NCBI GenBank assembly: GCA_937924405.1 | Contig: CALDVW010000019.1 | Location: forward strand, 1 to 61,760 | Direction of reading: 5' to 3' | From: an uncultured Lysobacterales bacterium | Lineage (GTDB): Bacteria; Pseudomonadota; Gammaproteobacteria; Xanthomonadales; SZUA-36 | DNA length: 61,760 bases | Part shown: one piece after another, positions 35,879 to 43,564 of the stretch | Layout: each line of letters starts with the position of its first letter | How positions within the stretch are numbered: the stretch's first letter is position 1 | Notes under the pieces: model-generated | Told to the model about the DNA's origin: nothing | What the model saw: the letters and a program-made list of their open reading frames with translations, nothing else | Database searches by the model: none | Program-made: the position numbers and the translations under genes

Positions 35879-37426
35879 ATGAATAAAGCAAGTAGACACA
35901 AACCTCTTCTACTCATGATTCTTGATGGGTGGGGCTACCGGGAGGCGACAGAAAATAACGCCATCTCGCTCGCTGAGACGCCCTGCTGGAACTCATTGTG
36001 GGAAAACGATCCGCACACGCTGATCGAGACATCGGGAGAGTCGGTAGGACTGCCTGAAGGGCAAATGGGAAATTCCGAAGTGGGGCATATGAATATCGGG
36101 GCCGGCCGGATCGTTTACCAGGATTTTACTCGTATAACCCAGGCCATTCGTGACGGCAGCTTCCACGAAAACCCACAACTTGGCTCGGCAATCGAAACGG
36201 CGACTCAACATGGCGGCACCGTGCATGTCATGGGATTGCTCTCACCGGGCGGGGTCCACAGCCATGATGATCATTTCTTAGAAACAATACGCTTGGCAGC
36301 GAGCAGGGGCGCTGAGTCCATCGCTGTGCATGCTTTCCTGGACGGGCGTGACACACCACCAAGAAGCGCGGAAGCATCCATCAGGCAAATGCAGAATCTG
36401 CTGGACTCCATACCCGGCGCCAGGTTCGCATCCGTAACCGGCCGTTACTATGCCATGGACCGGGACATGCGCTGGCAAAGGGTCGAAAGAGCCTATCGCT
36501 GCATCGTGAACGCCGAATCAGGCCAGCATGAACAAACTGCCTTAGCGGCCCTTCAGCAGGCCTACGGGCGTGATGAGAACGACGAATTCGTTCAGCCAAC
36601 CGTCATTGCTGAAGCCGAGGGAGTGCATGATGGCGACGTGGTCATTTTTGTCAATTTCCGGGCTGACCGGGCCCGTGAGCTCACCATGGCTTTTGTGAAC
36701 CAGCCCTTTGACGGATTCAACCGCAAGAAGATCGAACTCGGGGACTTCGTGTGCATGACCGAGTACAAGGCGGGACTGCCAGTGTCCGTGGCTTTCCCAC
36801 CCTCAACCCTGCGTAGATTGTTCGGTGAAGAACTGGCCGCCGCCGGACTCCGACAGCTAAGAATTGCAGAAACTGAAAAATACGCCCACGTTACGTTTTT
36901 CTTCAACGGCGGCGAAGAACAGCCTTTCCCGCTCGAGGACAGAATTCTTGTCCCCTCTCCCGATGTCGCGACTTATGACCTGAAACCCGAAATGAGTGCA
37001 CCTGAGCTAACCCGCCGCCTGGTCGAAGCGATTCGATCAGGAAAATATGACGTCATTATTTGTAATGTAGCCAATCCAGACATGGTCGGCCACACAGGAA
37101 ACCTGGAGGCTGCTATCAAAGCCTGCCAGGCTGTCGATCAGTGCCTCACCGAGGTGACAGCTGCCATCGACGCGTCTGAAGGCGAGTTGCTGATTACTGC
37201 GGATCATGGAAATATCGAAATGATGCGCGACCCAGAGAGCGGACAGGTACATACGGCACATACCACCAACAAGGTGCCCCTGCTGTATCACGGCCGCCCC
37301 CTGACCCTGTCGGACCAGGGATCGCTGAGAGACATCGCTCCAACCATGATCGAGTTGCTCGGACTGCCAAAACCGGAAGAAATGACAGGACATTCCTTGC
37401 TGGAAGCCAAAGGTGGTGCGCTATAG
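35879..37426 (+). CDS. gpmI: 2,3-bisphosphoglycerate-independent phosphoglycerate mutase
   Basis: A 515-residue alkaline-phosphatase-superfamily enzyme. MILDGWGYRE near the start carries the first metal aspartate, and QMGNSEVGHMNIGAGR carries the phospho-acceptor serine. HVMGLLSPGGVHSH, ADRARELTMAF, VANPDMVGHTGN and ITADHGNIEMM supply the remaining manganese ligands. It interconverts 3- and 2-phosphoglycerate in glycolysis. ATG 35879 is used; a TTG two codons earlier opens the frame. It diverges from the rhodanese gene and overlaps envC by 14 bases, as gpmI-envC are also paired in E. coli. Confidence 0.96.
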   Translation: MNKASRHKPLLLMILDGWGYREATENNAISLAETPCWNSLWENDPHTLIETSGESVGLPEGQMGNSEVGHMNIGAGRIVYQDFTRITQAIRDGSFHENPQLGSAIETATQHGGTVHVMGLLSPGGVHSHDDHFLETIRLAASRGAESIAVHAFLDGRDTPPRSAEASIRQMQNLLDSIPGARFASVTGRYYAMDRDMRWQRVERAYRCIVNAESGQHEQTALAALQQAYGRDENDEFVQPTVIAEAEGVHDGDVVIFVNFRADRARELTMAFVNQPFDGFNRKKIELGDFVCMTEYKAGLPVSVAFPPSTLRRLFGEELAAAGLRQLRIAETEKYAHVTFFFNGGEEQPFPLEDRILVPSPDVATYDLKPEMSAPELTRRLVEAIRSGKYDVIICNVANPDMVGHTGNLEAAIKACQAVDQCLTEVTAAIDASEGELLITADHGNIEMMRDPESGQVHTAHTTNKVPLLYHGRPLTLSDQGSLRDIAPTMIELLGLPKPEEMTGHSLLEAKGGAL

Positions 37427-38603
37427 GAAACCAGCCTTCCCTGCCACTGCAGCAGCGCTGCAGTGTGTTGTTCTTGCGGTCATGATGGCAGCGGCCATAT
37501 TTTTCCCCGTCGCGGCGGCCGCCCAATCAACAGACAGAGAGCAGGCGCAGTCGAAGCTCGACCAGGTAAGCAAAAAAATTGAGAACCTGAAAGCCCGGCT
37601 GGAATCATCGAGAGTTGAGCAGAAAAACGAACAGAAACGGCTTAAACAAGCGGATCTGGCGATTCAGCAGGCTACGCAGGATTTCAGGCAACTGGAGCAA
37701 CAACGGCTCAAGCATATGGAAGAACTGGCAACGCTTGAAAAGCAGCGCGAGCGTTATGTGTCCAGCCTTGATGAACGCATGGGGCACCTGGCTGAGCAGA
37801 TCCGGGCTTCTTACCGGATGGGTGGCCAATCCAGAATGAAACTGGTGCTAAACCAGGATGACCCGGCTCAGTTAGGGCGCCTGCTGGCATATTACGACTA
37901 CCTGAACCGGGCCCAGGCTGAGAAAATCTCCGGCCTGAGGGAAGCACTGGCAACACTCGACCAGATGCAAATGTCCATCGACCGGGAACTGTTGGGCATC
38001 GAACGGGTTCAAAGTGACCAGAAAGAGGTGCTGGATCAGCTGAATGAACAACGGCGGGAAAGAAAAGAACTTCTCGCCCAGCTTTCAAGTCAGATCGACA
38101 GCGAAGAATCCCGCCTCAGGGAACTGGAGCGTAACAGGAAAGACCTGGAACTGTTGATCGAGCAACTGGCAGATGTCCTGGCCGACATACCGGCGGATCT
38201 TGGAAACCGTAGGGGTGTCGCCCAGCAAAAAGGGCATCTTCGCGTTCCGGTCAAGGGCCCGGTGAGGCATGCGTTCGGACAGCAAAGAACCGGCGGGCTC
38301 AGATGGCAGGGATGGCTGATCGGGGCCGAGAGTGGTACTGAAGTCCGCGCGGTCGCGTACGGAAGAGTGGCTTTCGCAGACTGGCTGAGAGGTTACGGCC
38401 TGCTGCTCATCATTGATCACGGGCAGGGATATCTGAGCCTGTACGCCCACAATGAGAGCTTGCTGCGCGAGGCAGGCGCCTGGGTGGAAGCCGGCGAAAT
38501 CATCAGCATCGTGGGCAGCAATCCCGGCAGCGACCAGGGCCTGTATTTTGAATTGAGAAAAAATGGAGCAGCGGTTGATCCGGCCGCCTGGTTGGCGAGA
38601 TAA
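37413..38603 (+). CDS. envC: Murein hydrolase activator EnvC
   Basis: A 396-residue periplasmic protein. A signal peptide ends near residue 38 (ALQCVVLAVMMAAAIFFPVAAAAQ), a long coiled coil covers about residues 42-250, and a C-terminal LytM/M23 domain contains GGLRWQGWLIGAESGTEVRA and YLSLYAHNESLLREAG. The zinc ligands are lost: the first H-x3-D motif reads RWQGWLIG and the HxH position reads GLYFELR. As in E. coli EnvC, it should therefore activate amidases (AmiA/AmiB) rather than cut murein itself. GTG start; the first codons overlap the gpmI stop. A S41 protease follows after four bases. Confidence 0.92.
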   Translation: MVRYRKPAFPATAAALQCVVLAVMMAAAIFFPVAAAAQSTDREQAQSKLDQVSKKIENLKARLESSRVEQKNEQKRLKQADLAIQQATQDFRQLEQQRLKHMEELATLEKQRERYVSSLDERMGHLAEQIRASYRMGGQSRMKLVLNQDDPAQLGRLLAYYDYLNRAQAEKISGLREALATLDQMQMSIDRELLGIERVQSDQKEVLDQLNEQRRERKELLAQLSSQIDSEESRLRELERNRKDLELLIEQLADVLADIPADLGNRRGVAQQKGHLRVPVKGPVRHAFGQQRTGGLRWQGWLIGAESGTEVRAVAYGRVAFADWLRGYGLLLIIDHGQGYLSLYAHNESLLREAGAWVEAGEIISIVGSNPGSDQGLYFELRKNGAAVDPAAWLAR

Positions 38604-38607
38604 CGAT

Positions 38608-39933
38608 ATGAGAAATACCATAATTACAGGGATTATCCTGGCGGTACTGGCCAGCCTGCCTGCGGCTTACGCTCAGGAAAGTAAAGAAACGCCGCCTGGC
38701 GATGACTCTCCCGGTCGCTCCGCCCAACTGACACTTGATGATTTACGCACTTTCACGGATGTTTTCAACCAGGCCCGCCGTAATTATGTTGAAACAGTCG
38801 ATGACAAGACCCTGCTCGATGCGGCCATCCGGGGGATGCTGAAGGAACTCGACCCTCATTCCAGCTATTTGCCCGGGGCCGAACTCAAGGAACTGAACGA
38901 TCATTCCCGCGGCCGCTACAGTGGTATCGGTGTCGACGTCTCGGTCCACGACCAGAAAATCGTCGTTAATGCCGTTATTGACGAAAGCCCCGCGGATGAG
39001 GCTGGCATCAATCCTGAAGACATCATTACCGCCATCAACGGTCAACCGGTAAAGGGGCGTTACCTGCCCGATGTGATCGATGAGTTACTGGGCGAGCCAG
39101 GCACCGAGGTAATCATCTCCGTTCTGCCGCCGGGAGGAAAAGAACGTGAAGTCAGGCTGATCCGGCAATACATCCGGTTTCCGACGCTCAGTTACGAGTT
39201 ACTGGAAAATTCCTACGGCTATTTCAAGATCACGCAGTTTCACAAGGAAACGGCGATCGACCTGGAACAGTCACTGGCTTCTATCAAGGCGGACGGAACA
39301 GAACTGATGGGTATTGTCATTGACCTGAGGAACAACCCGGGTGGCATTTTGAACCAGGCGGTCGCCATGGTCGACGGTTTTCTGGATGAAGGTTTGATTG
39401 TCTCGACCCGGGGGCGCAATTCCACAATGCGCATGGAGGTCGCTGCCCAGCCAGGTCAGTGGCTACCCGGAATACCGCTTGTCGTGCTTGTTGACCGGGG
39501 AACCGCTTCTGCTTCCGAAGTGGTGGCTGGTGCTTTGCAGGACCATGACCGGGCCGTGATAGTAGGTGAACGGACATTTGGGAAAGGTTCCGTCCAATCC
39601 GTGCTGCCACTCCGGGACGGCTCCGGAATCAAGCTGACTACAGCACGTTATTACACGCCGTCAGGCCGCTCGATTCAGGCACAAGGCATCAGTCCGGATA
39701 TCGTGATCAAACCGGAAGTGAGCGGCAGCCCGGGTGATGACCGTAAACGGGAGTCCGATCTCGAGGGGCACCTGGGCAATGAAGAAGCCGGTACGGACGA
39801 GAAGTCTGCGACGGTTAGCACAGGGAATGAGGCTGGATCGATACAAGAGCTGTTGGGTGTGCTCAAGGACGCGGGCATCCTGACAGGTACGCCACAACTG
39901 CAAGGCAACAGCCCATCGGGTGAATCACAATAA
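38608..39933 (+). CDS. ctpA: Carboxyl-terminal processing protease, S41 family with PDZ domain
   Basis: A 441-residue protein. The signal peptide is TIITGIILAVLASLPAAYAQ, the N-terminal domain contains GMLKELDPHSSYLPG, the PDZ domain contains YSGIGVDVSVHDQKIVVNAVIDESPADEAGI, and the S41 core has VIDLRNNPGG, GTASASEVVAGAL with the nucleophile serine, and TFGKGSVQSVLPL with the general-base lysine. The Ser-Lys dyad is intact. It cleaves envelope proteins at C-terminal sequences. ATG 38608 is chosen over the frame-opening ATG 38563 because the latter lies inside envC and would disrupt the signal peptide. The C-terminal tail after residue 380 is acidic and low-complexity. gpmI, envC and this gene form one unit. 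Confidence 0.92.
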   Translation: MRNTIITGIILAVLASLPAAYAQESKETPPGDDSPGRSAQLTLDDLRTFTDVFNQARRNYVETVDDKTLLDAAIRGMLKELDPHSSYLPGAELKELNDHSRGRYSGIGVDVSVHDQKIVVNAVIDESPADEAGINPEDIITAINGQPVKGRYLPDVIDELLGEPGTEVIISVLPPGGKEREVRLIRQYIRFPTLSYELLENSYGYFKITQFHKETAIDLEQSLASIKADGTELMGIVIDLRNNPGGILNQAVAMVDGFLDEGLIVSTRGRNSTMRMEVAAQPGQWLPGIPLVVLVDRGTASASEVVAGALQDHDRAVIVGERTFGKGSVQSVLPLRDGSGIKLTTARYYTPSGRSIQAQGISPDIVIKPEVSGSPGDDRKRESDLEGHLGNEEAGTDEKSATVSTGNEAGSIQELLGVLKDAGILTGTPQLQGNSPSGESQ

Positions 39934-39990
39934 GTCGCGCCCTGCCCCTCTGGCCAGCGCCGAAGTCAGCGAAAAAGTCGAAAAAAAACC

Positions 39991-40320
39991 TTAGTCAGAA
40001 GCTGATCGGTGAGGTGAGACCGGAAAAGGAGTGACTTTCTCTCCTGACTCGCGGTCGCGGATCAGGCACTGTCCGCGTTTCTTGACTTCTTCTATCCTCA
40101 ACACGCTTTGAATCGGCAGGTGCAGCACCTGGGCGTCTTCGAATTCCTGGCGCATTTTTTCTTCTGTAGGATCAACGACCAACCCTTCGGCAGTATCAAA
40201 CACCAGGCCGGAGACTTCAATAAAGCCCCACAATCCACTGGTCGTGACGCCTTCACTGAACAACTCGTATACCTTACCGCTGTTGAGGAAAATGATTTTA
40301 TAAAGCCGTTTATCCGCCAT
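39991..40320 (-). CDS. DUF1820-family protein
   Basis: A 109-residue soluble protein found widely in gammaproteobacteria. Recognisable parts are YKIIFLNSGKVYELF near residue 7, LWGFIEVSGLVFD near 30, VVDPTEEKMRQEFEDAQVLHLPIQSVLRIEEV near 48 and a C-terminal arginine-rich stretch. Its function is unknown. It starts 26 bases after the rhomboid gene on the same strand and ends a chain of minus-strand genes that begins with putA. It converges on the S41 protease with 57 bases between stops; no clear terminator is visible in that gap. Confidence 0.85.
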   Translation of the reverse strand: MADKRLYKIIFLNSGKVYELFSEGVTTSGLWGFIEVSGLVFDTAEGLVVDPTEEKMRQEFEDAQVLHLPIQSVLRIEEVKKRGQCLIRDRESGEKVTPFPVSPHRSASD

Positions 40321-40346
40321 CTTTCAGAATTCCGTTCACAATGGGA

Positions 40347-41015
40347 TTATAACCGTATCTGGGCCAATGCTCTGGTTACCAGTGAAAAACTCAGGCCCAG
40401 AGCGAACCCGGCCACGTGAGTCCACCAGGCCACCGCCCCATTAATGGGGCCAAAGACAGTGTAAAGCAACTGCAGAGTAAACCAGGAACCGATGACCAGC
40501 AGCGCCGGAACACGCGCAAACTGCAAATAGAGCCCAAGCGGGAGAAAGAGCCCGATCCTTCGCCTCGGAAATAACCCCAGATAGGCTCCGACCACGGCGG
40601 AAATGGCGCCGCTCGCGCCGATAATCGGCGTGTCCAGTTGGGGCACCCGCAAGGCCACTATAACGTTGGCCAGCACGCCACCAAGCAGAAATATCAAGGC
40701 AAATCCGATTGAACCAAGCCGCTGTTCGACCTTGATTCCGAATACCCATAAATAGGCCAGATTTCCCAGCAGATGAAGCCAGCTCGCATGAATAAAGAGG
40801 GAAGTAACGGTACCCAGGGCTGTCATTTCCCACCAGGATGCAAAATCGCTGTGCAGCAAGGCGGATGTCTGGGAGGGGTTCATACCACCCACATCGATCA
40901 TCGCCTGCTGCATCAATGGACTTAGTCCGGAATACATGAGGAATGCCAGCAGGCATAGCAGAGTGCAATAAATGGTCGCGAACGGCGGATGGGGCGGGCT
41001 GTCCGACCAGTTCAT
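40347..41015 (-). CDS. Rhomboid-family intramembrane serine protease
   Basis: A 222-residue polytopic protein with about six membrane helices. The active-site serine is in GASGAISAVVGAYLGLFPRRR near residue 134, and the catalytic histidine in HVAGFALGLSFSL near 203. WLHLLGNLAYLWVFG supplies the oxyanion-hole HxxxN region. Such proteases cut transmembrane helices of substrates. ATG 41015 is chosen; a TTG 18 bases upstream opens the frame. It lies 22 bases after gspB and 26 bases before the DUF1820 gene. It is of ordinary rhomboid rather than rhombosortase type. Confidence 0.9.
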   Translation of the reverse strand: MNWSDSPPHPPFATIYCTLLCLLAFLMYSGLSPLMQQAMIDVGGMNPSQTSALLHSDFASWWEMTALGTVTSLFIHASWLHLLGNLAYLWVFGIKVEQRLGSIGFALIFLLGGVLANVIVALRVPQLDTPIIGASGAISAVVGAYLGLFPRRRIGLFLPLGLYLQFARVPALLVIGSWFTLQLLYTVFGPINGAVAWWTHVAGFALGLSFSLVTRALAQIRL

Positions 41016-41037
41016 GACGATCCCGTTGTTCAAAGAT

Positions 41038-41856
41038 TCAGCCTTTCACCAGGAATCGATACTTACGATAAAGAAAAACGGCCCCACCCCTTCGAATTTC
41101 GTCCAGTACTATACCGCCCTGCAATTCATCTTTTTCGACCAGTCTCTGGCCGTTGATCAGGACAAACCGTTCACTGGCATTTTCCGAATAAACCAGCACG
41201 GTTATCTTGATTTCCGAAAACGTATCCCTGACGCCCTGGGGTAATTCCCAATAGCTGATGGGCTCAGGCTGACGCGGTTTAGCCCGGGGTTGCCGGGGCT
41301 GTGGCTCAGGAGGCGGGCTAGCAGCAACGCCGGGAGTCTCAGCAACAACTTGCTTGGACGGAGGTTTTTCAGCTGCTGCGGATTCCTCATTCGTATTTTT
41401 ATTCAAGGACTGGCTGAACCTGGCTATCTGTTCATCGGAAGCCAGTTGTGGTTGCGACTGTGCCGGCGAATCCGATTCGGCTTGCACAACAGCCGTTGCC
41501 GCCTGGAATGATTCAACGGGAGTTCGCGGGTCCTGCGAAGCGGACGGGGAAACCACATCCGCGGCATCCGGCCCGGCGGAGGAATCTGCAACCCTATTCT
41601 CGCCCGCTGCTGGCTCTGCGGCTGCAACCAGGGTTGCCGGTGGAGACGCCGGTGACGCGGGTTCCGGTTGGCGGAACTGTTGCCACCCGAACCATGCAAT
41701 AACAATAATACTCAACGCCATCAGGGATAGCGGAATCCAATGATTCAATGAATCCCGGCTCACCGGCTGGCTGTCAACGTGGGTATGAATGGTGGGGGTT
41801 TCTCCCAGTTGCCGTTGCTCCTCAGATTTTTTCAGGGCTTCCAGAAGAATTGACAT
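41038..41856 (-). CDS. gspB: General secretion pathway protein B (GspB/ExeB-like)
   Basis: A 272-residue bitopic protein. The cytoplasmic start SILLEALKKSEEQRQLGE is typical of GspB/ExeB, a single helix (WIPLSLMALSIIVIAWFGW) is near residues 42-60, a proline- and alanine-rich periplasmic linker covers about residues 62-190, and the C-terminal T2SB domain (ELPQGVRDTFSEIKITVLVYSENASERFVLINGQ) closes it. With GspA it helps insert or position the type II secretin. ATG 41856 is chosen; the TTG 41886 extension overlaps gspA. It lies four bases after gspA, so the pair is coupled. Confidence 0.88.
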   Translation of the reverse strand: MSILLEALKKSEEQRQLGETPTIHTHVDSQPVSRDSLNHWIPLSLMALSIIVIAWFGWQQFRQPEPASPASPPATLVAAAEPAAGENRVADSSAGPDAADVVSPSASQDPRTPVESFQAATAVVQAESDSPAQSQPQLASDEQIARFSQSLNKNTNEESAAAEKPPSKQVVAETPGVAASPPPEPQPRQPRAKPRQPEPISYWELPQGVRDTFSEIKITVLVYSENASERFVLINGQRLVEKDELQGGIVLDEIRRGGAVFLYRKYRFLVKG

Positions 41857-41860
41857 GGCT

Positions 41861-43552
41861 TTACGATCTCTCTCCGGCCGCAACAACGAGGCGTGGTTGT
41901 ATGATCGTGGGCGCCATCAGGTAAATCAGTGTATTTGGTCCAACAATTCCATCAGCCTTGAGCCCGTTGCGACGCTGGAACGCCATCAGCCAGGATTCGA
42001 AGCCCGAATCGAAAACTCCTGACCCACCCCAGGCCGGTTCGGCCAACTCCGCCATTGCCATGACGATATCCACCGCGGCACCCGATTCTCCGCGCCGGAT
42101 TTCAACAGGCCAATCCGGCGCCTGGGGCCAGGTGACGTAATATTCCCCGAACCACTTCCGCTCGATATCGTCACGGGGAACCTCTATAGACTCCTCACCT
42201 GCTCCGAGCAGCAATCCGTCTTCCGAAAACCCCCTCAACAACAGCAGGTTGTTGTCATCGCCCCGCAAAATCAGAATGACCGGCAAACCCAGCTTGCGAA
42301 TCCTTGACCAGTTTCCCTGTTCCAACAGGCAGGCATACCCCGCAGCGATTCCGCCTTCACAAGCCGTCCGGATCGCTGCGGCGCTGTCGCTGTCCTGCCA
42401 CAACTCCGCCATCGATTGCCAGGCACGCCGATGTTGATCTTTCAACCAGTCCGTCCGTGGCTGCGTACTGGCCTCTTCCGGTAGCATGGAATCCTGCGGC
42501 AGACCGCCTACCGGAGCATCTTCTGTTTCCGATCCCACCTGTTGTTGCGCGGTGGGGCTGGAAACAGCCGCTTGCGCAGTTTTTTGCGGCGCCCTTATCG
42601 CGTTGGGTTCGCTGGCCTGCTCATACTTCAATTTTTCCAGAACGGGCAAATCCAGGCTCCACAGGGTAACAACCAGGAGAAGTGCCGTTGAAGCCGCTGC
42701 AACCATCATCGGCCAGCGCTTGGAACGAACGCGTTTTTCGCTGGGCTGCACTTCGTTCGCCGCAGCGTGAACCAGACCTGCAGTCACATTACCGGACTCT
42801 CTTGCATAGGCCCCCGCGAGAGCGCGATCGGCAATAATATTGATCAGCCTGGGTACGCCTGTTGATCTCAGATAGAGGGCCTGCATGGCAGAACGCCGGA
42901 AGGGATTACGTTGAGCCCCGGCAACCTGCATGCGATGTCTGACGTAGGCGTGTGTTTCTTCCTGGTTCAGTGGCGTCAGGTGATAGCGGGCGGTGATGCG
43001 CTGCGACAACTGCCGCAGATTCTGCCGTTGCAGCAATTGCCTCAGTTCGGGCTGTCCCAGCAACACCATTTGCAGCAATTTTTCTTTCGCGGTCTCCAGG
43101 TTGGTCAGCAACCTGACCTGCTCCAGGGCTTCCGGGCTGAGGTTCTGCGCTTCATCGATGACCACGACAACGCGCCTGCCATTCGCATGCTGGCTCAAAA
43201 GATACTGGTTAAGCGCATCAACCATCGACTTGTTACTGTCTGAAATGCCATCGACATCGATACCCAACTCCTCGCAAATGGTTGCCAGCAATTCACGGGG
43301 GGTCATCAGGGGGTTGAGTACCAGTGCGACCTGGGTTTCGTCAGGAACCTGTTCAAGCAGGCAGCGGCAGAGGGTGGTTTTCCCGGTTCCGACCTCGCCT
43401 GTCAGCTGAACGAAGCCACTCGCCCCACCCTGTCCGACTCCATACAGGAGGTGCGCCAGCGCATCGCGGTGTGCCGCACTCAAGTAGATAAACGCCGGAT
43501 CGGGCGTTATCGAAAAGGGTGCTTCATTCAATCCAAAAAACTGCAGGTACAA
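41861..43552 (-). CDS. gspA: General secretion pathway ATPase GspA (ExeA-like) with peptidoglycan-binding domain
   Basis: A 563-residue protein. The N-terminal AAA domain has FFGLNEAPFSITPDP, Walker A GEVGTGKTT near residue 50, Walker B VVVIDEAQNL near 130, and a lid region STGVPRLINIIADRAL. A membrane helix (WPMMVAAASTALLLVVTLW) is near 280-300. The periplasmic part ends with a PG_binding_1-like motif DGIVGPNTLIYLM. ExeA uses ATP and peptidoglycan binding to allow secretin assembly. The start is TTG 43552, which gives the family N-terminus MYLQFFGLNE and has AAGAGAG upstream. It lies 12 bases after putA. No other type II secretion genes are in the window. Confidence 0.88.
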   Translation of the reverse strand: MYLQFFGLNEAPFSITPDPAFIYLSAAHRDALAHLLYGVGQGGASGFVQLTGEVGTGKTTLCRCLLEQVPDETQVALVLNPLMTPRELLATICEELGIDVDGISDSNKSMVDALNQYLLSQHANGRRVVVVIDEAQNLSPEALEQVRLLTNLETAKEKLLQMVLLGQPELRQLLQRQNLRQLSQRITARYHLTPLNQEETHAYVRHRMQVAGAQRNPFRRSAMQALYLRSTGVPRLINIIADRALAGAYARESGNVTAGLVHAAANEVQPSEKRVRSKRWPMMVAAASTALLLVVTLWSLDLPVLEKLKYEQASEPNAIRAPQKTAQAAVSSPTAQQQVGSETEDAPVGGLPQDSMLPEEASTQPRTDWLKDQHRRAWQSMAELWQDSDSAAAIRTACEGGIAAGYACLLEQGNWSRIRKLGLPVILILRGDDNNLLLLRGFSEDGLLLGAGEESIEVPRDDIERKWFGEYYVTWPQAPDWPVEIRRGESGAAVDIVMAMAELAEPAWGGSGVFDSGFESWLMAFQRRNGLKADGIVGPNTLIYLMAPTIIQPRLVVAAGERS

Positions 43553-43564
43553 AACATTCTCTCT

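Noticed and set aside
40347-41015. Rhombosortase serving type II secretion substrates
   Set aside because: The active-site context GASGAISAVVGAYLGLFPRRR is that of ordinary rhomboid proteases, and no GlyGly-CTERM protein was seen in the window.
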